Below are positions 1-12,424 of a DNA stretch of 64,000 nt, piece after piece. Source of the DNA: Rhynchospora pubera (lineage: Eukaryota; Streptophyta; Magnoliopsida; Poales; Cyperaceae). The position numbers and the translations under genes are program-made. The stretch spans positions 76,277,676 through 76,341,675 of the forward strand of contig CM051460.1 in the NCBI GenBank assembly GCA_028095005.1. Direction: 5' to 3'. The notes beneath the pieces are model-generated. The model was not told where the DNA came from and did no database searches. It worked only from the letters and a program-made list of their open reading frames with translations. Each line of letters opens with the position of its first letter. Positions within the stretch are counted from its first letter, which is position 1.

Positions 1-250
1 GCACGTGTCAGTCCCACTCACCCCTTCCACCGGCATTTCCCGGTCATCTCAAACCCACTGTCAAAACCTTTTCCTCTTCATTTTAGAATATATATATTCC
101 ATTCTCGCTTCCCTTTTCCCATTTATTTACTTTATTATTATTGTTTCATATTTCATCTCCTTCTCTCTTAAAACCATACCAGCGGGCATGCGACCTGATA
201 CTTGTCTGATACTCTCTCAACTATCGAAGCGAAGATCGTACGGCTGAGAA
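1..250 (+). promoter_or_regulatory. 5' leader / proximal upstream region of the CDF gene
   Basis: The window opens just upstream of the Dof gene. These bases are pyrimidine-rich with TATA-like AT stretches around 85-145, and no long reading frame fits plant coding DNA. It is most simply the 5' UTR and proximal promoter of the gene starting at 251. The distal promoter lies outside the window. Confidence 0.45.
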
Positions 251-2577
251 ATGTCGGAGCTTAACAAGGATCCGGCGATCAAGCTCTTTGGACGGACCAT
301 ACCTGTCCACGAGGCCCCACCTACTAATCCAACGGCGCCGGAGCTCTCCAGTGAACCCGAGAAGGTGAGTCTTATCTGTTTCTCTCTACTTTTCTTTCTG
401 GTAGAATATTTTGTTTCTCTTCTCTTCCTTTGTTGAGTATGTTTGTTTGTTTTTTTCTTTGCTTTCAAAGTTTGTTGAGGAGGAAAAACAGTTCAAATTT
501 TATTGGTTTTAGTTAATATTTTGTTGGGTTTTCGTTTTTATATATTTTTTATTTTTCTAAAGATTTCTGTGTATAGAAAGTCGTTTTCTTTTAAGTTGTG
601 TTTGTTAGTGATTTATTTATATGTAAATTTCATATTGGATGAATAATTAATTTAAAGGTATATATGATCAATCCTAGAATTAGGGGATAAAATCAGGATT
701 AAATTTAATTCAGTTTAGTTCTTAATTACTTGTTCTTTTTTACCACATGATTTCTACTTTGAAACGCCTTTCGGTAGTAATTGATTGTTTGGTATTGTTA
801 AGTACAGTACTTTTTGGTCCTTTACTTCTAGCTTTCTATGTTTATTTTAGTTAAAGGGATAAGATTAGATAGTTTCCATAACTTTATTTTGAAACGTGTA
901 ATAATAATTTACCACTTTTAGAAATAAGACTGGGATAAGAACTGACCAGTGTCCAGGTTACAAACTATTTTTTTTTTTTTTGTAGTACTGGTCCGACTTG
1001 TGCTAAGTGCTAACAACACTTTTTATGTAGTAGTGGTGGACAAGTGAAGGTAACAAATTGTTTCCAATTTTGTTCCAACATTTTGACCCGTTTTTAGTTA
1101 ACTTAATATTCATATTAGGAACCATTTCCCTCCTTATACTTAGTTAGTGGATTGCTAATTTCCGCTCCCTTTTTTTTTTTTAAAGAAAAAGACTCTAGCA
1201 AAGCGACTTATTTGTTTTTAAGCATGGTAGATAATCCTTAGTATGAATTCTTAATTGAAATATTAATTTAATCTTGACTCGTTCATTGTTTGGAAAGCAA
1301 TTTATTTTTTTGTTTTTGTTGATATGAAGCTTTTAGTGACATTTATCAACTTGACTTCATTTCAGGTTTTATGTAAACAATCAAAGGATACAGAGACAAA
1401 ATATTCAAACTCTGATAAACCCAGCAAGTCAGAAGGGGCGGATCCATCGTCTCCCATTTCTTCAACCTCAAATATCCAAAACGAACAGGTAAAAGAAGAA
1501 GTTCGTGAAAACACGAACCACACCCAAAAAACAACAGAGCCAACATCACAAGAGGTTAAACCTGATGCAGAGAAGGCTCTTAAGAAGCCTGACAAGATCA
1601 TCCCTTGCCCCCGTTGCAACAGCATGGATACCAAATTCTGTTATTATAATAACTACAATGTGAACCAGCCAAGGCACTTTTGCAAGAACTGTCAGAGGTA
1701 CTGGACAGCTGGTGGTACCATGCGAAATGTACCAGTTGGGGCTGGTCGCCGCAAGAAGCATCCAAGCTCACATTACCGTCAAATTATGATGACTTCGGAA
1801 GGCTTGTTGCATCAGCAAGGTATCCCTCTGGTGGGGCCCGCAAAGGTTATTGATGCTGGTATGGGAATTGGTAATGGCACTGGTACTGTCCTGAAATTTG
1901 GCACTGAGGTGCCTCTTTGTGAGTCGATGGCCACAGTGCTTAATATTGGGGAAGATGGAAAAAGTGCCGACCTTGTCACAGATGAACAGTCTTGTATCTC
2001 TTCTACTCACGTGGAAAACCGGTCACATGTATCTGCAGTTACGTGTGAGAAGAACACTGCAAATGGGTTCAGAGATGGGGTCGGGCTACCGCCTATGTCA
2101 TGTTACCCAGGACCTGCTCTCATGTACCCATGGGGTCCGGCAATCCCTTTACCTTTCGTGCCAGCCTCATTCTGGGGCTGGTCTAGTGGACCAAATCCAT
2201 GGAACATGCCGTGGACTGCAATCACGAACGGCACAGGATTACCTTCTTCGCCTAGCAGTAACAGTAGTAATTCTGGTAATGGGTCTCCTACTCTAGGTAA
2301 GCACTCAAGGGAACCCATTTCGCAAAGCGATGAAAAATTCGAAAAGATGGAGAAAAAGAACTTGTGGGCCCCTAAAACACTTAGGATAGTTGACCCTGAC
2401 GAGGCCGCTAAGAGTTCAATTTGGGCCACATTAGGGATTAAGCCTGATGATGGGAGCATTTTTAAGTCTTTTGGAAGTAAAGAGAAGAGCAAGTGCCAGG
2501 TAACGGATTCGGGTCCAGTTTTGTGTGCAAATCCAGCTGCATTGTCACGATCCAGGTCATTTCAGGAAAGAACATGA
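251..2577 (+). CDS. CDF: Cycling DOF factor (CDF)-type Dof zinc-finger transcription factor
   Basis: Two coding exons, 251-364 and 1366-2577, are joined across a 1-kb intron (GTGAGT donor, TTCAG acceptor, phase 0) and give about 441 residues. The N-terminus has the CDF-type motif DPAIKLFGRTI (residues 7-17). The Dof finger spans roughly 115-170 with the C-x2-C-x21-C-x2-C ligands at about 119, 122, 144 and 147, followed by a basic GAGRRKK stretch. Near the C-terminus LWAPKTLRIVDPDEAAKSSI and WATLGIKP match the conserved CDF tail that in Arabidopsis contacts FKF1/GIGANTEA. Known CDFs are nuclear repressors that bind AAAG sites and delay flowering by repressing CO and FT. The start at 251 is chosen because it precedes the N-terminal motif. 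Family assignment is firm; which CDF paralogue is not resolved. Confidence 0.93.
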
Positions 2578-5500
2578 ATCATGCATTTGGTTGGTTTGTT
2601 TTTATATTTCATATTTCTTCCCTAAATGAAGATTAAATATCATATTGAACCCTCAACTTCCAAGTTCTTGAGGGATTTTTAATGATATTGTTTCTCAGGG
2701 TTGGTATATGAAATATTTCAACCTAAGCAGGGATATGGAAAATTGAAATGGTTCTTAAGAAGGAATCTGATCTTGTACATAGATGAAGATGAGGTACTGA
2801 CTCTTCAAGTACTTCTATTGTGTTGTAGTGAGTGACTCGAGAAGATAGTATACTCAATTAGCATATTCCCCCCCCCCCCCCCCTTTTTTTTGTTTTGTGG
2901 ATTCTGTGAATTAATTGTATTGCATTTGCTAGCGAGTACTAATGACATTTCTATTTCTAATGCAAACTTTAATCTTGTAAAAATTCTGTTATTGTGCTTT
3001 ATTCATGCTTCAAGGAGCATATGTTAAATTTGGCCTGATCAATGTTTCACATTATGCAATGAAAGTGAAATATCATATCAATCCTTCAAATTCCATTTTT
3101 CATAGTAGAGCTTTGACTTCATGCCTTCATTGTGATATCTCTAATCAGAAATTCAGAACCTGTAGTGACAAGAATTCTACCGTTGTCTACTGTTGTAAGA
3201 ACTAGAGGTATCTGTAAATAAAATCATAACGCTGATTTAACTCTGGTGATAACATCCTTCCAAGTTTATTTTTCTTTCCAGAAATTCCTTGTTCGCCTGG
3301 TGTGTCATTGTACCGTACGTGTCCCTTCCAGCTCTCTGTGTCTCACTTCCATTCCGCATCTCTCTTATAGCCATAATTTCCTGTCTCTTATAAAGATACT
3401 GCCCTGGGCTGTGTAATTCAAGTGGTGGGCTGTTTGTGTCTTACAAACGTCTTCACTAGTTGGGTATTTGTTGACCAAATGTATCCTGAACTTTGTTTGA
3501 AATGGCAATATTTGATGCATGACTATGTTTTGTCTCTGACCTGGATTATCGTCTAATAGTAATTGATGCTGAGCTTTTCAAGTGAATTACAATCTTGTCT
3601 CTGAAGGGTCAACAATGATTAGTTGGTATAATTGACTTTGTTGATAGAGGTTATTATGAGAGCAAAGAGCTATTCCTGGGACTGGGAGCCACAAGCCCAC
3701 AACCAGATCATTTTGGTTCTAGCCACCTCTTGCAAAGAGGTATGAAGTCAAGCTCTAATGAAAAGAAATATATAAAGCTTTTAGCTGTTAAATGGTACCA
3801 TGATGAGGTGCGAGCTTAAAAGTAGAAGATATCATCCTTTTTTGTTACAACAAGAGTACAAGACCAATAAGATGCTGAACAGGTGTGAGAGCATACTCCT
3901 AATGATTTTGAACAGGTTCTACATTTTAATTGTCAACAAGATGTGTAAAATTCTAAATCCGAGTTGATGTTAAATCTATGTGTAGTAATTACATTACATA
4001 CTTCTATAAATCATCTTGAAGAATCAGGCATGCATGCATATCCTGGCCAGTCTATCATTAATGGCGTATCACAACTAAATTTGAGCATGCAAAAAGTGTT
4101 TGCTAAGATGATTTCATCTGTATCACACCAAGCGAAATTTTCAAATTTTCCAAAAGCATCACTATCCAGCAGTTCTTTACCATGAAATTATGAACTATAA
4201 TGTATTCCATTTCATTTCAGTAGATTCTATCAGAGACGATATGCATATAAAATTTGGCTTTCTATTGATGTTGAACAAAAAAGAGAATGTCAGAATAGAC
4301 GAGCATCAAGATTATGGATAGAAATGCAGATCAAAATTCTATCTGAGGGCTGCATTTTTTGGAACATTAAAGAAGTGTTGTTATGTATAGTGAAATTTAT
4401 TCATGTAGAAGGGTTACTTTAGAAATCTAAAAAAATAGCTAGTTATTATAGCAATTCTGCTATGGAAGCCCTTTAGCCCTTTTCTTTTTCCCTCAAAAAT
4501 AAAGATGGTTGCATATTAGGATATGTCTATTAATTTATATGGGGCAGTTCTAAATTGAGAAATACTGCCTGGAACGTGAACTATTAAAGATTGAAAATGC
4601 CATGCCAGGAATGAGAAAATTGTTAGCTAAACTGAGTGCAGATGTATGTGATTATGTGATTTTTGTAGCATACCTACCATATTCATAATCAAAGAACATT
4701 TACTGAAAACTTTAATGCTGGTACATCAATAAGACATTTCTGAAGTAAAAAAAAATTGCCCATGAAGTTTGTATTACTTTGTATCAGGATTGTCTTCTGG
4801 TGCATGAGCATTATGACCAGCAGTGATAGATAATCTTCTCTTGTCAAATGCAATTATCTTTCAGTATTGATCATGCTTAAATAACTAAAGGCGACATGGG
4901 CACAAGGGGCATTCAACTGAAATTTAAACCAAATAATGATTATGTTAAAAAAGGTACAGATAATGGTGAAAAGGGGTTTAAATAAATAATTATCCTGTTG
5001 AAAGAGCTGATACCAGTAGTAACACAAGGTAAAGAAAGGATGATTTTGGATTTCTGGTAAAGGATAACCAGAAGTTGACAGAGCGATGAATTAGGAATTT
5101 GAACCATGTCCTTTTGCTTGTTTCTTTTAAATTTAAATCTGTTATTTGTTTTTGGAATTGATACGAAGGATCAGTGGCTCTTATATACTGCTTCAAAGCA
5201 TATATACCAGTATGATAAATGTGAATAATGACTTTGGTACAACACTTTCTTCACCTGTCATATCTTACACCAACCATACAAGTAGAACTGCATTGTACAA
5301 CAAAAGAAAAAAAAATTAATACAAAAAAAAGTTGCTTACTAATTTTTTCGCAGTGTCAATAGGGGTAGTGCTTACTAATTTCAGAAATATAATTATAATT
5401 ATTTTAAAAAATATTTATTACTTTTATAAATATATTTATAATTAAAAAGTCAATTACTATTTTTAAAAAATAATTTGTCTGACCGCTCTAAGTGACGTGT

Positions 5501-5762
5501 TACTATTTTTGAAAATAAAAATATAATTATTATTTGAGAAATGCTAGAGTCCAATATATAGGACGGATGGACTCCGTCCAATACGATCGTTTTCATATTT
5601 GTAAATTTCAAATAACCGATCCGAACCGTTCAATATATTCTCCTTATTGAAAACTTGTAAGAAACCAATTTTTCGAATTCTTTTACTATTTTTTTGGTAT
5701 TTTAGAAAATCGTTGTTATTGGACGATCCATAATGTTTATATCATGAATTTTCAAAAAATAT
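2578..5762. other. Intergenic region between the CDF gene and the first transporter segment
   Basis: AT-rich DNA with no supported gene. The first few hundred bases should hold the CDF 3' UTR. Short frames at 3005-3205, 3964-4185 and 4990-5196 have no recognisable domain and look like chance. Bases 5218-5345 resemble 30850-30975 upstream of the second transporter copy at clearly lower identity than the rest of the duplication. Bases 5540-5762 look like a diverged MITE related to the fold-back material next to copy 2. Confidence 0.5.
2868..2883. repeat. Poly(C)/poly(T) microsatellite
   Basis: A run of 16 C is followed directly by 8 T, in the 3' flank of the CDF gene. It is a simple mononucleotide tract with no other visible role. 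Confidence 0.9.
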
Positions 5763-6005
5763 GCTTACGAAGACATCTATAAAGATATAGAGCCTAAAAT
5801 AGCACACCAATATTGCACTCGACTACAGTTTTCTTTGATTTACACGCACTATTTGCAGACTTGCAGTAGAGAGAGAATCAACTCATGCAGAAACTTGATC
5901 ATAATAAGATGTACGAAAATATGAATACCTTTTTTACAACGAGTACCAGTTATAGAGAGACTGCACGGCAGTCATCTAATCTAAATATAGAGGTTGAACT
6001 CTGGG

Positions 6006-6012
6006 TATAAAA
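6006..6012 (+). promoter_or_regulatory. TATA box of STP gene 1
   Basis: TATAAAA lies 124 bp upstream of the start codon at 6130 and is followed by a pyrimidine-rich leader. The same box occurs in copy 2 at 36133-36139, where a 7-bp insertion makes the leader slightly longer. Confidence 0.7.
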
Positions 6013-6129
6013 GGAGGACCCTTCTCATGCATTCTCACCAAGTTCTCTCATCTCTCTCTTTCGGTCTTAACCTCTCCATCAATTTGTCTACTCAAGTAAT
6101 CAAACTCTGTTCCCCTTTCTCTCAAGCAA

Positions 6130-8101
6130 ATGGCAGGAGGTGCCCATTTCGATGGTGGTACTACAAAGGACTACCCAGGAAAATTAACTGGGTTTGTCTT
6201 ATTGACATGCATTGTCGCAGCCACTGGCGGTCTAATCTTCGGCTATGACCTTGGCATTTCAGGTAAATATATGCCCACAGTAAAAAAATATATATATAAA
6301 AGAAAAAGATAATACAACACCATGTTTCCTTTGTTTTTGTACTTTTGAGTAATTCAATGATTTGTAGGTGGTGTGACATCCATGAACCCATTTTTGAAGA
6401 AGTTTTTCCCCTCGGTGTATCGAAAAGAAACAGCCGACACGAGCACAAACCAGTACTGCAAATTTGACAGCCAGCTGCTTACAGCTTTCACGTCGTCTCT
6501 GTACCTGGCTGCTCTGGTTGCTTCTTTCTTTGCATCCTATTTAACAAGAAAGATGGGCAGGAAGTTTTCCATGCTTGCCGGAGGCATTATCTTTTTCGCA
6601 GGCGCTGCACTTAATGGTGGTGCTAAGGATGTCGGCATGCTGATTGCGGGACGTATCCTCTTGGGTATTGGTGTTGGATTTGCTAACCAGGTAAAATCTT
6701 ATGTTCATTTTAGTTGTAAATTTTATAATTTTATTTGCCAAAGATATGATTTACTTGGGGATGTAAGTTATGCAATATCAATGTGCATTTCATGTTTTCT
6801 AACTTATGTGCTTCTTAGGTGAAACTTGATCATTGTTCACCTGCGAGTCTGATGAAGCTTTTGACCCAGTTATTTATTTTATCCTATTTGCTTTGCAGTC
6901 TGTACCAGTGTACTTGTCTGAGATGGCACCGGCAAGGTACCGTGGCATGCTCAACATGAGCTTCCAGCTCATGATAACAATCGGTATTTTGATTGCAAAC
7001 TTGGTGAATTTCGGTACAAACAAGATCGCGGGTGGTTGGGGCTGGCGTGTTAGTCTGGCATTGGCAGCTATTCCTGCCGCCATCGTAACCGTCGGATCAC
7101 TCTTCCTCCCCGACACTCCTAACTCTCTCATAGACCGTGGCCATGATGATGCTGCCCTGAACATGTTGCGTCGCATCCGTGGCACCAACGATGTAGAGGA
7201 AGAGTACAAGGACCTTGTTGTTGCCAGTAACGAGTCAAAGAAGATCAAGCATCCATGGGCTAACATACTCAAGCGCAAGTACCGGGCACAATTGACTGTG
7301 GCCATAATGATTCCTTTCTTTCAGCAACTCACCGGCATGAACGTCATCATGTTCTATGCGCCAGTTCTCTTCAAGACCGTAGGATTTGGGGCCAACGCCT
7401 CATTATATTCTGCAGTGATCATAGGAGTTGTTAATGTCATAGCCACGTTTGTTTCCATCGCTACAGTAGACAGATTTGGTCGCCGCACGCTCTTCTTGGA
7501 AGGTGGTACACAAATGTTTATATGCCAGGTAGAGTATTAGCAAGAGCTGATTATATATAATTTATAAAGTAGATAAATGACATCAAGTATTCTAATTAAC
7601 TATCGGATTTTATTAATTTTGCTTAATTTTCCTCTCTGCCAGTTGATTGTAGGCACTATGATTGCCATCAAGTTCGGGACCACCGGTGAGGCAGACATCC
7701 CAAAGTGGTACGCAATTTTACTTGTTTTAATCATCTGCGTCTACGTGGCCGGCTTTGCATGGTCATGGGGCCCGCTCGGGTGGTTAGTCCCTAGCGAAAT
7801 ATTCCCTCTTGAGATCCGGTCAGCTGGACAGGCGATCACTGTGTCAGTCAACATGTTCTTTACCTTCGGCATTGCTCAGGCTTTCCTTGCCATGCTCTGC
7901 CACTTGAAGTTCGGCCTGTTCTACTTCTTTGCCGTATGGGTTTTCATAATGAATGGCTTCATTTATTATCTGTTGCCCGAGACGAAGAATGTGCCGATTG
8001 AGGACATGGCTATCGTCTGGAAGAAGCACAGCTTCTGGGGTAGGTTCATAGACGACGACCAAGACAACAATGGCAAGCCGCCACACACTCCTGAAGTATG
8101 A
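6130..8101 (+). CDS. STP: STP-type monosaccharide/H+ symporter, copy 1
   Basis: Four exons (6130-6262, 6368-6690, 6899-7528, 7643-8101) join through GT-AG introns to about 514 residues, the usual length for plant sugar transport proteins of the major facilitator superfamily. These import hexoses with protons across the plasma membrane. Visible family hallmarks are GGLIFGYDLGISGGVTSM after TM1, RKMGRK in loop 2-3, PVYLSEMAPARYRG, PDTPNS, QQLTGMNVIMFYAP in TM7, VDRFGRR, WGPLGWLVPSEIFPLEIR and LPETK. Cys75 and Cys448 sit where STPs form the disulfide linking the extracellular lid domain to the C-terminal half. One small oddity is PETKN instead of the usual PETKG. An AATAAA lies at 8255-8260. The exact paralogue and substrate range cannot be read from the sequence. 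Confidence 0.95.
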
Positions 8102-9120
8102 TTATCAAGTTGTTCTTGCTAATTTGATATGAATTTCGTTTGTTATTCGCTGCGTAGATGGCTTGGTGTTTAATTAATTAGTTTCACCACAGCTGGTAAT
8201 TATTATTATTAGTTTAATTAATTAATATATGTAGCGTCTATTAGGCTTTACTGTAATAAAGTGGGATCCGAGATTCCATTGTAAGGTTGTTTTGTAATAT
8301 TTAGGGGCTTTATAGTGCAACATATTATGGACTTCTATATATATAAAGTTTATATTTTCAGAATATCTGCGTGATATACTTTCTTTCTTTTCTATTTTTT
8401 TAAAGAAAAAAATATAATATATGTGGTCTATTTAGCACATGCACGAAAATATAAGTTACTAATAATATATTTTTTAGAGAAGAGCATTAAATTTTTTTTT
8501 GTTTTGTTTTCTATTTGGGAAGATCATATTGGAACCGATAAATTATATATGAAATTGATTGATTCGATGGGTTAAAAATTCTGACTAATAAATTGGTAAT
8601 TCTTATCCTGGTTTTGGATTGTTTAGCATAAAGTGGCTTAATAGTTTTTCTTTCGATTTGCATTCACATCCTGTATTGATTTCTTTGTCAAATATTAGAC
8701 ATAAATCAGTGATTTTGGCATTATTAATTTTTTTTTTCAAAAATAAGAAAAATTCTATAACGCTCTTCTTGACTGCTTTGCTCTCAGCACTAACGAACAA
8801 TAAACTCGTTAGAAAAGTTAAAAACATGTTGTTCGGGAATAAAAACAAAATAAATTGGATCCAAAATACAAACTGACTTTAAAAAATAAAACAGAAATCA
8901 TAACTGCAATATGCAATTTTGTTATCAATATATAATAAGACAAAATGAACATTTAGATAATTAAAGTATACACATATAAACAAATAAGTTGAATATGTAT
9001 ATAAAAATCAGATCAACAATATAAAAAAAAAGTAAAATTTAACTCATAATTGAATAAAATGAACATAGATAAATAAACTCGACATATAAATTAATAAAGT
9101 GAATAAATATAAATATGATG
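8102..9120 (+). other. 3' flank of STP gene 1
   Basis: 3' UTR plus AT-rich flank, shared with copy 2 (38236 onward). The short frames at 8603-8876, on both strands, show no domain. Confidence 0.5.
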
Positions 9121-9229
9121 GTACGATATGGTGGAGAATAAGCTTTTGGATAAGAATAAGGATCAAATTCCTTAATCTCGTGCAACCCAAACAACACAAG
9201 AATAAAGAATTTGGACCTTTATTCTTATA

Positions 9230-9450
9230 GGATGTGTTTAGATGAGCCGTGAATAAGGAATAAGAATAAGAAATTTCGGTATGCATGCTTATTTTTATTC
9301 TTGTGCAACCCAAACAACACAAGAATAAGGAATTTGGGCCCTTATTCCTATACTAACAAAACCATGGTATAAGAATAAAAAATTTGGATAAGCACGCATA
9401 CCGAAATTCCTTATTCTTATTCCTTATCCACGGCTCATCCTAACACACCC
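9230..9450. mobile_element. Tourist-like (PIF/Harbinger) MITE nested in an older relative, copy 1
   Basis: The ends GGATGTGTTTAGATGAGCC and GGCTCATCCTAACACACCC are imperfect inverted repeats, flanked by ATA on both sides (3-bp target duplication, as in PIF/Harbinger MITEs). The body is rich in AATAAGGAATAAG-type stretches. It sits inside a related, older MITE whose remains are visible at about 9120-9229 and 9454-9541, the latter ending in GGCTCATCCAAACACACCC. No coding capacity. Confidence 0.8.
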
Positions 9451-9850
9451 ATACTAACAAAGCCATCATGGTATAAGAATAAAGAATTTGGACAAGCACG
9501 CATATCGAACTTTCTTATTCAAGGCTCATCCAAACACACCCAATTTAGCTATGGTGAGATACATCACAAAAAACCTTTCGTGGGATGCGATCAAAACTCA
9601 TGAATCTGATTCAAAATAACTAATCCAACCGTCTAATATGATTTCTCTCTTGAAATCTCCATGTAGACTAACTTTTACCTTTTTTCGAATTTTTAAGTAT
9701 TTTTTTTTTTGAAATTTTTATAGAGTTAGCAACTTAAAACCAAGCTTCTTAAATTTGGGCCCAAAATACAAACTGACTAGAGAATTAACCCAGTTATATT
9801 GAGAAAGTACATGGGCTAAAATCTCACATTAACATTATACATCATTCTTC

Positions 9851-11992
9851 CCGAAAAATTAAAATATAATATTAAATTAATATAATAGATTAAAAATAAT
9901 ATCAATATAATAATAATTTTTTAAATAGTATCACAAGATCGGAATCTGGGATTCCGACCTCAATTACGGAATCCTGGATTCCGATCTTACAAATTCTCAT
10001 TTTTTCCGTGTGAGTCGTTTGGCCTTTTCCCTTTGGCCTTTTCTAACCTTTGTAATTCCATTTTTTTTTCACTTTGAATGGACGATCCTTGTAACACATT
10101 AGAAAAATGCCAATTTAAATTTTAGTTTATTTAATCAAATTAATTTCATTAATGATATTTAAAGAAATGTGTAAAAATAATATTCATGGATAATTGAACT
10201 TAATTAATTGTAACTAGATTGTTGCTAACACAAATACCAAATTAATTATATAATGGAATCATATAAAATCAGCCCTAAGACCAAGGAAACATTAATAAGA
10301 GAAATTAAGAATCTTTTAATTAATCTCTAATTATTAAAGAAACATTATTAATTATTAACTTTAAGAAATTAAAGAAAACAAGTACAATTGTATACGAATC
10401 TAAAATAAACAAATAGCAAAGGAATTTAAATATACGAATTAGTTTATAAAAGTACTCGACAAAGAAATATGAAAATTTCAGGATCAAAATTTAACAAGAT
10501 TCTGAAATTCATAACTCCAAAACTTATTTGGGTTTGTTCCTGAATAATTTGAACCGTCGGATCTTGGAAATATCCTCCTCAATTTTTCCCACGATTGGAT
10601 TCCTATTCGGATCCGATTCCAAACTCTTTCTTTTTTTATTGTAAACTTTGATTGATATGATCCATGATTCCCCGCGAGAAGGAAAGAAATAGAGGTTCAG
10701 CTAGCAGCACAGGGTATTTGTCTTCATTTTTCCCTCCTTGTAAACTTTGATTGATATGATCCATGGTTGACATTTCTCCATCTCGGTTCCATGGGCAGTG
10801 AAGTTAAATGAATTATTTGAAAACCCCAAATTGGGTTGAATGCCTCCTTGGTACAGCCCTTGTACCATGTAAAAGTTTGTGTTGTCATGTAGCCCAATTG
10901 GCTAGCTGGTATGACTTCTAGTTCTATACCAGTTGGTATGGTGTGAAAAATGGGATACTGGTAAAAAGGTTCTAAATTCCGGGGACTATTTCATAAAATT
11001 TTTCTGGTATTTGGGTCTCCTTGCAAATGCCTCTGATAGCTTTGTTAACTCAAACCCTTCCTTCTTGAATTCGATAATGTTGGATTTAAGTCAAAATAAG
11101 TATGCATATGTACTGGACTAATTAATCAAATTAAATTAGATTCTAGCATAATGATATTTATTTACATAAATTTGGATCTAGAATTAAGTGTCTAGTTTTA
11201 GTTAGCGCGCTATATTTACAATCATGAAGCATATAACAAAGCTGAGAATAATTGAGTACAAGTTGATAACATGAATCAAGATCCTATAGCTGGTAAAGAG
11301 GAGAACTTAAAGAAAACTACAGTGAAATAATTAAAATATTTGAATTACGTAGAATTCTGCCCAATTAATTGCTTAAAAGCATTAAAGAAATAAGACTTTT
11401 ATGCTAATCAACTATGTCTTCTACAGCATATAACGTGTTTCGTTGTTCAGATATGTAAGCTAACAAAAGTAAGTTGCGTTAAATTAAATAAAAGAACCAT
11501 ATTAGGTTCAGTTACAACTAAGCAGGGATCCTAATGGATCATTCTTAAATTTAACTTCATTGAAGAATGCGAAAAAATTAATTTGAATATTATTTTTACA
11601 TATTATTTTTACTATCCATGAATATTATTTTTACATATTTCTTTAAATATCATTAATGAAATTAATTTGATTAAATAAACTAAAATTTAAATTGGCATTT
11701 TTCTAATGTGTTACAGGTATCGTCCATTCAAAGTGAAAAAAAATTGGAATTACAAAGGTTAGAAAAGGCCAAAGGGAAAACGCCAAACGACTCACGCGGA
11801 AAAAATGAGAAAAGGCCAAATTCTAAGATCGGAATCCCGGATTCCGATCTTAGCTAAGATCAAAATCCCGGATTCCGTAATTGTGGTCGGAATCCCAGAT
11901 TCCGATCTTGTGATACTATTTAAAAAATATTATTATATTGATATTATTTTTAATATATTATATTAATTTAATATTATTTTTAAATTTTTCGG
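9851..11992. mobile_element. Long-TIR, Mutator-like non-autonomous element (element A)
   Basis: A 2142-bp insertion bounded by TCATTCTTC on each side (9842-9850 and 11993-12001). Copy 2 of the duplicated segment has this 9-mer once with no insert (about 40182-40190), an empty site. The ends are CCGAAAAATT and its complement. TIRs run about 341 bp on the left (to about 10191) and 380 bp on the right (from about 11613). Each has an AT-rich tip, then a cluster of GGAATCC/GGATTCC palindromes (9934-9988 and 11824-11911, the right one with an extra unit). The 9-bp duplication and long TIRs point to the Mutator superfamily. The interior (about 10200-11600) has no transposase or other clear gene. A 27-bp phrase is present twice, near 10640 and 10739. 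Confidence 0.88.
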
Positions 11993-12424
11993 TCATTCTT
12001 CTATCTGAACTGCGTTACTGGGCTTTTGTTTTGTAATTAGAAACAGTTAAAAGGTTATTGTCTTATTGACGTTAAAAACATATTCGCCAAGGTTCGCAGC
12101 TATTTCTTCGCAGGATAGTTAACCCGAATGACTATATTCATGAGGTTAGAATTTCAAGTTATATTCTCGCTTGGAAATTAGAACAATGAAATTTTAGCGC
12201 CTTGAACTCATGCTATTGCCTTGAAGCACGCATGAGGTTAGAAGTAGGAAAACTAGTAGTCTCATCTTTAGAAAGACTTTTCTGCATTTTAAAAATGAAC
12301 CTTATTTTGTTTTCTCTTTTCGTTTTTTTTTTGTGTCCTTTCAGGAAAATGGCCAACTCTGATAACGGATGAAGTCTTTTTTGTTCAACTCTGATAACGG
12401 ATGAACTCTGATAACGGAAAATGG

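Larger units (their letters stand above)
5763..12384 (+). repeat. Segmental duplication, copy 1 (carries STP gene 1)
   Basis: This segment is nearly identical to 35890-40578, offset about 30.13 kb, through the promoter, all exons and introns, the 3' flank and the nested MITEs. Visible differences are a 7-bp indel in the 5' leader, scattered single bases and homopolymer changes, and two private insertions: a 2142-bp TIR element here (9851-11992) and a 221-bp MITE in copy 2 (39095-39315). The right edge runs directly into the satellite array. Confidence 0.92.

Noticed and set aside
10933..11121. 62-codon frame inside element A as a transposase remnant
   Set aside because: Too short and without DDE or zinc-finger motifs.
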